From the NCBI GenBank assembly GCA_041178325.1, contig JBEGVN010000088.1, forward strand, positions 1-64,000: a DNA stretch of 64,000 nt. Reading direction: 5' to 3'. This document shows positions 9,098-16,846 of this stretch, one piece after another (position 1 is the first letter of the stretch; each line of letters starts with the position of its first letter). The notes beneath the pieces are model-generated. The model did no database searches, was not told the origin of the DNA, and saw only the letters and a list, made by a program, of their open reading frames with translations. The translations under genes were made by a program, and so were the position numbers. This DNA is from UBA6136 sp041178325. GTDB taxonomy: Bacteria; Pseudomonadota; Gammaproteobacteria; Methylococcales; Methylococcaceae.

Positions 9098-9454
9098 CTA
9101 AACCATCGACCGTTGACGTACTAGAGAAAGTTTTTCCAGCAAGTCTGGAATCCAAACATCAACTGTTTCCCAGACAACGTCGAGGTCGATTTCGAAATAG
9201 CCGTGAGCCATCCGATTCCTCATGTTTCGCATGCTGCGCCAAGCAACCTCTGGGTTGGAAGGACCAAATTCTGGATATCGATCCATTACCTTGGTCGTTG
9301 CCTCTCCGATGATGATCAGACTCATGATGACGGCTTGCTGAACACATTTGTTGATGAGGAATTCATCTTTCGTAAGCCCCTCAACAAAGGTCCTTGCGTC
9401 GATCGCAGCCTGTTGGATGTGATCGAGATAGTCGGGGAGCCGATTTTCGTTCAT
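9098..9454 (-). CDS. hepT: HepT-family (DUF86) toxin
   Basis: A 118-aa helical protein of the HEPN superfamily. The catalytic-type R-x4-6-H motif appears in MRNRMAHGYF near residue 85, where HepT toxins carry their RNase or AMPylated site. It overlaps the upstream MntA gene by four bases (ATGA), the usual coupling of this module. In the known MntA/HepT pairs the antitoxin adds AMP to a tyrosine next to the RNase motif, and a tyrosine is present here at GYF. All motifs look intact, so the pair may be active. It lies inside the 6-kb island. Confidence 0.9.
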   Translation of the reverse strand: MNENRLPDYLDHIQQAAIDARTFVEGLTKDEFLINKCVQQAVIMSLIIIGEATTKVMDRYPEFGPSNPEVAWRSMRNMRNRMAHGYFEIDLDVVWETVDVWIPDLLEKLSLVRQRSMV

Positions 9455-9741
9455 ACCGGCTGCGCTTCAGAGAGTATCTGCGACCTGATTTTTGGGGGTA
9501 GGTCCCCGGGTGTCAAAAGATCTACATCTACTCCAAGCAGGATACTGAGTTCTTCTTGCAAATCTCCAAGGTCCAACAAGGTTGCTCCCGGTAAGGCATC
9601 AACCAGAATATCCAGATCGCTACCGTCTTGGTCGGTACCGTGGAGCACGGAACCGAAAATGCGTGGGTTTGCAGTGCGATACCGTGCAACCATCTCACGC
9701 ACGCTATTTCTCTTCATTTCCAGAATCACGGATGGCTTCAT
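9451..9741 (-). CDS. mntA: MntA-family nucleotidyltransferase antitoxin
   Basis: A 96-aa minimal nucleotidyltransferase with the signature GS-x10-D-x-D (GSVLHGTDQDGSDLDILVD). The ATG at 9741 gives the normal family N-terminus (MKPSVILEM). An upstream ATG at 9819 would add 26 residues unlike the family. It is the first gene of the pair, with the HepT toxin overlapping its stop. Its job is to neutralise HepT by AMPylation. Confidence 0.88.
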   Translation of the reverse strand: MKPSVILEMKRNSVREMVARYRTANPRIFGSVLHGTDQDGSDLDILVDALPGATLLDLGDLQEELSILLGVDVDLLTPGDLPPKIRSQILSEAQPV

Positions 9742-9866
9742 GAGTGGTCTTCTACCCTCAATAATTGTTTGATAAGCATAGAACATCATGGCCGCTATGG
9801 ATATCCGCGTATTCCACATGATTCGGCCGGGCGGTCGGAGCGTAGCGACGCAGGATTTTTTGGAGG

Positions 9867-10050
9867 CTAATTTTCCCTCCGGGTTTCGTCAATCGATGGC
9901 TGTGTTTTCCGCCTCATGGATGGACCATCCAGTTGCATGCGGTGTGAGTTGTGGATCAGTCGATCCAAGATGGCGTCTGCCAGCGTTGGATCTCCAATGT
10001 GGTGGTGCCGGAAGCTGACTGGTCATGATGGTTGAACGTGATGCATATTG
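9867..10050 (-). pseudogene. istB relic (IS21-family ATP-binding helper), C-terminal fragment
   Basis: Translation of the minus strand gives the end of an IstB protein: YASRSTIMTSQLP, then after a one-base frame change HIGDPTLADAILDRLIHNSHRM, and a stop at 9867-9869. Both segments are diagnostic for the C-terminus of the IS21 helper ATPase. The Walker motifs and the transposase istA are missing, so this is a dead remnant. The fragment ends abruptly near 10050. Confidence 0.8.
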
Positions 10051-10090
10051 AATTGTGGTGGTGACTTGATAGAGATGTTTAGAGCATGGA

Positions 10091-10116
10091 GCCTCCGGAA
10101 AACCCGGGGCGGTTCA
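10091..10116. repeat. Possible IS3-type terminal inverted repeat remnant
   Basis: Read on the minus strand the bases begin TGAACCGCCCCGGGTTTTCC and continue GGAGGC, which resembles one end of some IS3-group elements. No partner end or transposase is visible. It lies 40 bases from the istB relic and supports a history of nested insertions. Assignment is from memory of the end sequence and is weak. Confidence 0.25.
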
Positions 10117-10241
10117 ATTCGGTTGGTTTGTTTATGCCTTTTTTTGGGTAACCGGATAATCTCGTCTGATGAATCCTTCAGAGGACTGTTTTCTCACCAT
10201 GCGCTTCCTCAAAGCAAATTGATTCCTGATGGCCTGAAATC

Positions 10242-11750
10242 ATGAAGACTTCCTCGACTCTTTTGAGATATAGCTTGGGACTTTTGTCTGTGGCTGTGGC
10301 AACAGCCTTGGTTTGGCCCCTCAGATTTGTTGTGGGAGCTCCCAGCATACTTTTGGCCTATCTTCTTGGCGTCTTCTTGGTTGCTTACCGTGTTGGACTT
10401 GGTCCATCAGTTTTGGCAGCTGTCCTAAGTGCACCCGCATTTGCCTTTTTCTTCGCCCCACCCATCTTTTCTCTAGCCATAAGCGACTTACAAAATCTGC
10501 TGGGATTGATGGTCATGTTGACCGTTGCAACAGTAACCAGCGGGCTTGCCGGAAAGCTACGTGAGCAAGCAGCGATTGCGGACCGAAGACAACACCAGGC
10601 CATGGTGCTGTATCAACTGACGGAAGATTTTTCTAATGCCCAGTCCATCGGGGAAGCTGTTGAGCTGGTTCCCAGACACTTTCGTACTGGTTTCAACAGA
10701 AACATTGTTCTCTTGATGTTTGGTGATCCCGAGGATAGGACGGAAGCGGAGCCCGTAACCGACAAAAGAATGCGGCCGTTTTCATGGGATACGAGGATTG
10801 CGGAGCAGCTTTTGAAGGGATCAACTAAGTCAGACTTATCCTGTGTCGACGAATACGGTGCCAGGCACACGCTTTTGATGAGTGGTCATAGCGTCCTGTG
10901 CGTTCTGATCACTGAACCGGGATTCACTCCTGCAACTCTTGACCCTGAGGACAAAAGTTTCTTGGCTCTATTCCAGAAACAAGTGAGTCACCATGTGGAA
11001 CGACTCAAGCTCGCAGAAGAGAAAAGAAAGGTGCAGATACAGGTAGAAACGGAATCTATCCGGAATTCTCTCCTAAGCGGAATATCCCATGACCTGAGAA
11101 CACCTCTCACGCGTATTCTTGGGGCTGCAAGCGCACTCGCACAAAGTAAATTGGTGCTTTCCGAGGACAGCAAGGATGAACTGACCCAGCAAATTCAGGA
11201 TGAAGCCCGTCACATGGCAGATGTGATGAATAAGGTTCTGGAAATGGCGAGACTCACGCATGGCGACATAAAGCTCAATCTCGAATGGAATGACCTCGAA
11301 GAGATCATTGGCAGTAGCCTCGCGCGCCTTAGTGACGCATTGCAGGAGTGGAACCTTACGCTATCGATTGCTCCGAATCTTCCCCTTATCTGGATTGATG
11401 CAGTCTTGATACAGCAGGTTCTCGTTAATTTGCTTGAGAATGCCACGAAGTATTGCCCCATTGGTTCGCCGATCGAATTATCAGCTCACCTTCAGGATGA
11501 CGGTAGCCTGATTGTAGAAATCATCGATGAAGGGCCTGGAATTACACCTGATGAAAGAGCGCGGATTTTTAAGAAGTTCACGCGTCTGGATCCTGAGAGC
11601 ACGACGACTGGCGTTGGCTTAGGACTCTCTTTGTGCCGCACCATTATGGAGATGCATGGAGGGCAACTGGATGTTCGTCCGGCACCCAAGGTGGGATCGG
11701 TCTTCTTTTTCGTGATCCCTCCTTACAAAGTCCACTCGGAACTTCCATAA
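10242..11750 (+). CDS. KdpD-like sensor histidine kinase lacking the KdpD N-terminal domains
   Basis: A 502-residue membrane histidine kinase. Four hydrophobic helices at about 10-105 match the DUF4118 membrane part of KdpD, followed by a GAF-like region (about 120-260), a HisKA domain with the phosphorylated His283 in SHDLRTPLTR, and an HATPase domain (NLLENATKY, IDEGPGI, GVGLGLSL). Full KdpD is near 900 aa and starts with a KdpD/Usp cytoplasmic region, which is wholly absent here. The response regulator gene begins 14 bases on. No kdpFABC is in the window. The NhaD antiporter is the convergent neighbour, so an ionic or osmotic signal is a fair guess. Confidence 0.88.
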   Translation: MKTSSTLLRYSLGLLSVAVATALVWPLRFVVGAPSILLAYLLGVFLVAYRVGLGPSVLAAVLSAPAFAFFFAPPIFSLAISDLQNLLGLMVMLTVATVTSGLAGKLREQAAIADRRQHQAMVLYQLTEDFSNAQSIGEAVELVPRHFRTGFNRNIVLLMFGDPEDRTEAEPVTDKRMRPFSWDTRIAEQLLKGSTKSDLSCVDEYGARHTLLMSGHSVLCVLITEPGFTPATLDPEDKSFLALFQKQVSHHVERLKLAEEKRKVQIQVETESIRNSLLSGISHDLRTPLTRILGAASALAQSKLVLSEDSKDELTQQIQDEARHMADVMNKVLEMARLTHGDIKLNLEWNDLEEIIGSSLARLSDALQEWNLTLSIAPNLPLIWIDAVLIQQVLVNLLENATKYCPIGSPIELSAHLQDDGSLIVEIIDEGPGITPDERARIFKKFTRLDPESTTTGVGLGLSLCRTIMEMHGGQLDVRPAPKVGSVFFFVIPPYKVHSELP

Positions 11751-11764
11751 AGAGCGAAATTAAA

Positions 11765-12475
11765 GTGGTCCCTCCCATTGCCCTATTACCCGCTGAAACC
11801 ATTCTCCTCATTGAGGACGACAATCAGACTCGTCGCATCCTCAACAGTAGCCTCAGTTCCCATGGATGGAAAATACTGGAAACCGGCTGTGGTAGGGATG
11901 GAATCGCGAAGGCAGATGATGCCAGACCCGATCTGGTGATCCTGGATCTCGGTCTACCTGACATGGATGGCATCGAGGTGGTCGGTGAGATCCGAACATT
12001 TTCCGCGACCCCGATCTTGATACTGTCAGCCCGAACGCAGGAGAGCGATAAAATTATTGCGCTAGATGCCGGAGCCGACGATTACCTAACGAAGCCCTTT
12101 GGTGTGGGTGAACTGGAAGCCCGTGTTAGAGCACTATTGAGACGGCGAAGGAACGCTCTCGACCTTCAGCCTGTCTACCGTTCCGAGGGGTTAAATGTTG
12201 ATTTTGCAAACCGCAGGGTAACTCGAAACGGTGAAGAAGTTCATTTGACGCCAATCGAATACCGTTTACTGGCTGTTTTGGTCAAGAATGCAGGCGTTGT
12301 CGTCACGCATCGCAACTTGCTGCGTCAAGTCTGGGGACCGGGGCATGGCGATGATATTCAATACCTGCGCATTTACATGGGACAACTTCGCCATAAGCTG
12401 GAGGAGGATCCTGCCCGTCCAAGGCATCTCCAGACAGAGGTCGGAGTAGGTTACCGGCTTCTTCAAGCTGAATGA
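11765..12475 (+). CDS. OmpR/KdpE-family response regulator
   Basis: A receiver domain with phospho-acceptor Asp in VILDLGLPDMDG, conserved Lys in YLTKPFG, and an OmpR-type winged-helix DNA-binding domain ending in VGVGYRLL. GTG at 11765 is chosen: it lies just after the kinase stop and gives a 236-aa protein of normal size. The longer frame from 11633 would overlap the kinase gene in another frame and add a nonsense leader. KdpE is the closest named relative. Confidence 0.88.
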   Translation: MVPPIALLPAETILLIEDDNQTRRILNSSLSSHGWKILETGCGRDGIAKADDARPDLVILDLGLPDMDGIEVVGEIRTFSATPILILSARTQESDKIIALDAGADDYLTKPFGVGELEARVRALLRRRRNALDLQPVYRSEGLNVDFANRRVTRNGEEVHLTPIEYRLLAVLVKNAGVVVTHRNLLRQVWGPGHGDDIQYLRIYMGQLRHKLEEDPARPRHLQTEVGVGYRLLQAE

Positions 12476-12530
12476 GGTTGGGCTAGTGTTCAGCCGGTGA
12501 GTGAGTTGCCTTGAGGACGCCGTTAACTTC

Positions 12531-13967
12531 TCAGAAGAAGCTTGCATTCACAAGAAAATGAACCCCAATCGAGGCAAAGTAGCCCAAAAGAATCACGGGG
12601 AACCACCGCAGATGTGAGCCAAAGGTGTAATTCCCTTTGCTGATTCCTAAAAGCCCTATGCCTGGTGCTGACCCAATGGCAAGCAAACTTCCACCCACAC
12701 CCAGAGTCAGGGTGAGAAGTAGCCATTGCCCCTGAGTAATATCGGGGTGCATGTTGAGAATCGCAAACATCAGGGTGCCGTTATCGACGAAGGCGGATGA
12801 AAGCCCAATCATGATATTAGCCATCGTGGGACTGTGCCCGCCATAGAGCCAAGAAGAGACGGCGTCCAGATATCCAATAAAGCCCAGGCCACCGATCCCC
12901 ATCATCGCACCATAGAAAAAGAGCAAGGTATCCCACTCAAGACGGCCAATCTTTTCAAAGATGGCGTAACTCTTCTCTCTCTGTGTCTGTTTAGCGATTT
13001 CAAGAATAGCTTCCGACCCATCCAGAAGACGTTGATCCAAGTGTCCGGACTCGGTTTTCATCAGGAAATAACTGAAGAACTGGAGGAGGGTCAGGCCTGC
13101 CATCATGCCTGCAGCAGGGGGAAGATCCAGCCACATATTGAAGACTACGGCGAACGTAATGGTCAGGCCAAAAAGAAAAACCATGCGCTTTGTTCCTCTT
13201 GGCAGGTCGATGACTTTTATATCGATCGACGGCACTCCCTTCGGCACCCAAAAACTCATGACGAATGCCGGAACCAGGAAATTGGCCAAACAGGGCAGGA
13301 AAAGGGTGAAGAAGTCGGTGAACTTAAGAACGCCATCCTGCCAGACAAAGAGAGTGGAAATACCACCCAGAGGACTGAAGGATCCACCAGCATTGCAAGC
13401 CACCACAATGTTCACACACGCCACGGAAACGAACTTTGCATTTGTGCGACCCACCGCAATAGCAATGGAACCGACCAGTAGTCCGGACGTCAGGCCGTTA
13501 ACTACGCTTGATAGGAAAAAGACCAAGAATCCGGTGATCCAGAACAGCGATTTGTAGCCGAGATTCATTTTCATGAGCCTCAAGCGAAGCGCATCAAAAA
13601 CGTTCATATCCTCCAAAACGTTCAAATACGTCATGGATACCATGATGAACAAAAGAAGCTCGATATAGGACTGCAGATTCTCCTTAAAGGCTTTGGTCGC
13701 CAGAGTGGTATCACCATGCTGCTGGTAAACAACCAGAATGGCGACCCAGATGATGGTTGCACCAAACAACATGGGCTTTGATTTTCGTAGGAGCGTCATG
13801 TCCTCGAACATCGCTGTGGCATAAGCTAGGAAGATCACGAATAGCGAAAGATAACCCGCCCAAGAGGAGGTCAGGTCTAGAGGCTTTGCGGGGTGGGCTA
13901 CATCGGCGTAGGCTACGATGGGCAACGAGAAGCTCAATGCAAGTATCGCTATTAGCCTGATTATCAT
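12531..13967 (-). CDS. nhaD: NhaD-type Na+/H+ antiporter
   Basis: A multi-pass ion transporter of 478 aa with about a dozen hydrophobic helices. Typical NhaD/ArsB-superfamily segments are visible: VVNGLTSGLLVGSIAIA, NAGGSFSPLGGISTLFVWQ, FYGAMMGIGGLGF, LSSAFVDNGTLMFAI and IGSAPGIGLLG. A cleavable leader ending at AYADVAH is expected when translation starts at the ATG at 13967. The in-frame ATG at 14045 would put a second hydrophobic stretch in front of it. It exports Na+ (or Li+) in exchange for protons and helps at high pH or salt. It is convergent with the KdpDE-like pair, 55 bases apart. Confidence 0.9.
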   Translation of the reverse strand: MIIRLIAILALSFSLPIVAYADVAHPAKPLDLTSSWAGYLSLFVIFLAYATAMFEDMTLLRKSKPMLFGATIIWVAILVVYQQHGDTTLATKAFKENLQSYIELLLFIMVSMTYLNVLEDMNVFDALRLRLMKMNLGYKSLFWITGFLVFFLSSVVNGLTSGLLVGSIAIAVGRTNAKFVSVACVNIVVACNAGGSFSPLGGISTLFVWQDGVLKFTDFFTLFLPCLANFLVPAFVMSFWVPKGVPSIDIKVIDLPRGTKRMVFLFGLTITFAVVFNMWLDLPPAAGMMAGLTLLQFFSYFLMKTESGHLDQRLLDGSEAILEIAKQTQREKSYAIFEKIGRLEWDTLLFFYGAMMGIGGLGFIGYLDAVSSWLYGGHSPTMANIMIGLSSAFVDNGTLMFAILNMHPDITQGQWLLLTLTLGVGGSLLAIGSAPGIGLLGISKGNYTFGSHLRWFPVILLGYFASIGVHFLVNASFF

Positions 13968-14268
13968 CAGATTTCTCAACAAAGCTTGGAGTTGGAAGAG
14001 GCTTCTCAAGGCCATCAAGCACACATTTATTGCAAAAGGCCTCATAAATATTGGATGGTCAATCTTCCTTCAAAGACATGAAGAATCGTTCTCCCAATGA
14101 CTTATGCGTCTGGAAATTTATCCTTGATCGCATAAAAAAGGCGTAAAGATTGATTGTTTCTTGCAAAACGGGGACCTAAAGGATGGGTAAACAACAATCT
14201 TCCCACTCTTACAGTGGTATTGCCCCCTCCTGACGAAACACGCCGAACCAACGGGATGAGTAAAGCAA

Positions 14269-14508
14269 ATGAACGGGAAATCGCTAGATTCGAAAACAGA
14301 TTGGGTAGATTCTGATGATGCGCCGGAGCTGACCCAGGACTTTTTTGATCATGCCGAATGGAGGGTCGGCGAACGATCCGTATCACCGGCCGTTGGTATT
14401 GCTGCAATAGCTAAGGCTACGTTCAGGGGTAAGCCGCCGTTGGAGCCTTCCTAAAGGTCTGTCACCGTGCGGTTCGACGTTTAGGTGATTGAAGCCTAAA
14501 AGTCCGGA
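14269..14508 (+). pseudogene. BrnA-like antitoxin pseudogene
   Basis: The first part reads like the N-terminus of a BrnA-family antitoxin (KTDWVDSDDAPELTQDFF). Its frame continues to GKPPLEPS and meets TAA at 14452-14454. The same frame beyond the stop still gives family-like sequence (RSVTVRFDV, then VIEA) interrupted by TAG at 14482-14484 and TAA at 14497-14499. Three stops in recognisable coding sequence show decay. No BrnT toxin gene is adjacent. Confidence 0.6.
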
Positions 14509-14618
14509 CCATTGAGTAATTGGGATTCTTCCAAATAAAGATGTTCGCGCTGGACTCCACGCTTTAGATCATTCGCGCGAGAGATGAGATCTGGAGAATT
14601 TATTCGATGCTGAAAAGC

Positions 14619-14710
14619 GGAACCCCATAAAGGTCTTTATGGGGAGTCCTGGAACGGCTGATTTATAAAAAAACCCTTATAAATCAATAACTTAGGTGGT
14701 GGAGGTGGCG
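14619..14710. repeat. Right copy of ssrA-end direct repeat (putative att site)
   Basis: Partner of the repeat at 8589-8679. Its last 14 bases are the 3' end of ssrA. The two internal hairpins are kept: CCCCATAAAG/CTTTATGGGG (14623-14644) and TGATTTATAA/TTATAAATCA (14659-14686). In the first hairpin the substitution between copies is compensated on the other arm (A-T here, G-C in the left copy). The hairpins lie directly downstream of ssrA and could also end its transcription. Confidence 0.75.
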
Positions 14711-15051
14711 GGAATTGAACCCGCGTCCGCAAATCCTCCGCCTTCGGCTCTACATGCTTATCCGTGTCATTGTTTTTAGCCGAGCACTTCCCGACAGGAA
14801 GGGAAGAGAGCAGCGATTCCGTAATGTTTTAGCGATTTGGCCCCGGACATGCCTCCTCGCGAGCTTATGCTTGAGTTATCCCCGAAATACAGCGTCCAAT
14901 AAGCAGACCCTGCTCAGAGACCGGCCTTAAGCGGCCAGAGCGTAGTTGTCGTCGTTGGCAACTAACTTAGTTGCAGATAGTTTTACGAGGGAAACTGCAC
15001 CTCGGCATGCACCTTGGGTTTTGCGATCCACGTCGAAGCCATGTCACCCCC
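14697..15051 (-). ncRNA. ssrA: Transfer-messenger RNA (tmRNA)
   Basis: On the minus strand the RNA begins GGGGGTGACATGGCTTCGAC and ends in GGACGCGGGTTCAATTCCCG followed by CCACCTCCACCA, the tRNA-Ala-like domain with encoded CCA. The tag reading frame (14927-14959) encodes ANDDNYALAA and stop, differing from the E. coli tag ANDENYALAA by one residue. tmRNA rescues stalled ribosomes and marks the unfinished protein for proteolysis. Its 3' end is a common integration target and here is duplicated at 8669-8679. Confidence 0.97.
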
Positions 15052-15194
15052 AAAGTAAGCGTGGAATTATAGACTGTTCCAGCTCATTCACATAGTGAGG
15101 GTATGTGCACAGGATATCAAGGGCCTTTGCGCTATCATTGCAAGATAAATCTGGTGCTAGCCATTCTCAATCCCTAAGAAAAAACTGATGCCTA

Positions 15195-16844
15195 ATGTCT
15201 GAAAGCAACGTAACGAAATCGAAACCCAAACTCCCTCCGGTCCTACCGGGTGCAAAACCTTTTGTTGGCCACATCCTTGAGTTTGGTAAAAATCCGCATG
15301 AATTTATGATGCGGCTGCGTGAAAGGTTGGGTGATGTCGCTGAGTTCAAGATGTTCCATCAGGATATGGTCTTACTCACAGGCGATAAGGCCTCAGAGGC
15401 GTTCTATCGCGCGGCGGATGAGGTGCTGGATCAGGGCGCTGCGTACAAGATCATGACCCCGATTTTTGGTCATGGTGTGGTGTTTGACGCGCCCATTAAG
15501 CGAAAGAATCAGCAGCTTCAAATGTTGATGCCGGCTCTGCGAGATAAGCCGATGAGGACCTATTCAGACATCATTGTCGAAGAAGTCGAAGGACTCATTA
15601 CCGGCTGGGGTGAAGAGGGTGAAATCGATCTTCTCGAATTTACAAAAGAGTTGACCATCTACACATCCAGTCATTGTCTGCTGGGCCCTGAGTTCCGTCA
15701 TGAGCTCAACAAGGAATTTGCTGAAATCTATCATGATCTTGAGCGTGGGATTCAACCCATAGCGTATGTCTTTCCGAATCTGCCACTACCTGTCTTCAGG
15801 CGAAGGGACAAGGCTCGAGCCCGTCTCCAATCGTTGGTTACGGAGATCATGGAGCGTCGTTCAAAGGAGCGCTCAGAAAGTCCCAACGTCTTTCAGACCT
15901 TGATTGACGCAAGTTATGAAGATGGCACAAAGCTTACCCCGCATGAAATTACAGGGATGCTGGTAGCGACGATTTTTGCAGGCCATCACACCAGTTCTGG
16001 CACGACTGCTTGGGTTTTGATCGAGCTCCTGCGACATCCTGAGTGGATGAAGAAAGTGGTGGAAGAGTTGGACCAGCTGTTCGGCAAGGATGGCCTTGTT
16101 ACCTTCGAGTCACTCCGCCAGATTCCTAACCTTGAGAGCGTTCTCAAGGAGGTTTTGAGATTGCATCCCCCGTTAATCATCCTGATGCGTAAAGTTCTCG
16201 AAGACTTTACGGTGGAAGACACCCTGATTCCTGCGGGGAAATTTGTCTGCGCTGCACCTGCGATTACGCACCGTATAGAGTCTCTCTTTCCGAATCCTGA
16301 GCAATTCGATCCTGATCGATATTCACCTGAACGGGGTGAAGACAAGAACCTCTATGCCTGGCAAGCATTTGGTGGCGGTCGCCACAAGTGCTCGGGCAAT
16401 GCGTTCGCCCTTTTCCAGATCAAAGCCATTTTCTGCATCTTACTCAGACGCTATGAGTTTGAGCTGGTCGAGGCGCCCGAAACCTATCGAGATGATTACA
16501 CCAAGATGGTTGTGGAACCGGCCTCCCCCTGCAGAATTCGCTATCGGAGGCGGTCAGAGATCGTCGATGAGGTCTTCGTGGACTCAGATGAATCTTCCTC
16601 AGAGGTCAGAGAAAATCCATCGCCTCGTGCCCAGATTGTGGTGGACATGGATCTCTGCAAGGGCCATGCAACCTGTCAGGGTGAGGCGCCTGAGCTCTTT
16701 AGGGTGGATGAGCAAGGGCGTCTGACGATTCTGAATGCCTATCCTGATTCCAGTACGATCGAAAAAGCGCGGGCCGCGGCAAGGTATTGCCCGACGCAGG
16801 CCATTCAGATAATAGGCGATACAGAGTCGACGAAGGAGGGCTAG
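15195..16844 (+). CDS. Sterol 14-alpha-demethylase CYP51 fused to ferredoxin
   Basis: A 549-aa fusion. Residues 1-455 are a cytochrome P450 of the CYP51 family: I-helix motif AGHHTSSGT, the ExxR of the K-helix in LKEVLRLHPP, and heme-binding FGGGRHKCSGNAFA with C399 as the iron ligand. After a serine/acid-rich linker comes a small ferredoxin (about 478-545) with C488, H491, C494 and C532 (CxxHxxC...CP), the pattern of 3Fe-4S proteins that feed bacterial P450s. The enzyme removes the C-14 methyl of lanosterol-type sterols, with the ferredoxin as built-in electron donor. A CYP51-ferredoxin fusion is known from Methylococcus capsulatus. It is transcribed toward the sterol genes, ending 2 bases from the convergent glycosyltransferase. 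Confidence 0.95.
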   Translation: MSESNVTKSKPKLPPVLPGAKPFVGHILEFGKNPHEFMMRLRERLGDVAEFKMFHQDMVLLTGDKASEAFYRAADEVLDQGAAYKIMTPIFGHGVVFDAPIKRKNQQLQMLMPALRDKPMRTYSDIIVEEVEGLITGWGEEGEIDLLEFTKELTIYTSSHCLLGPEFRHELNKEFAEIYHDLERGIQPIAYVFPNLPLPVFRRRDKARARLQSLVTEIMERRSKERSESPNVFQTLIDASYEDGTKLTPHEITGMLVATIFAGHHTSSGTTAWVLIELLRHPEWMKKVVEELDQLFGKDGLVTFESLRQIPNLESVLKEVLRLHPPLIILMRKVLEDFTVEDTLIPAGKFVCAAPAITHRIESLFPNPEQFDPDRYSPERGEDKNLYAWQAFGGGRHKCSGNAFALFQIKAIFCILLRRYEFELVEAPETYRDDYTKMVVEPASPCRIRYRRRSEIVDEVFVDSDESSSEVRENPSPRAQIVVDMDLCKGHATCQGEAPELFRVDEQGRLTILNAYPDSSTIEKARAAARYCPTQAIQIIGDTESTKEG

Positions 16845-16846
16845 CC

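Noticed and set aside
8970..9155. 61-residue minus-strand frame
   Set aside because: It overlaps the end of hepT in another frame and resembles no known protein.
12834..13481. Long plus-strand frame of 215 codons
   Set aside because: It is the antisense of nhaD, with highly skewed His/Gln/Lys content; nhaD has clear family motifs.
15195..16844. P450 of another family (fatty acid or terpene hydroxylase)
   Set aside because: The I-helix AGHHTSSGT and heme loop are CYP51-like, and the locus contains the enzymes that make its substrate.
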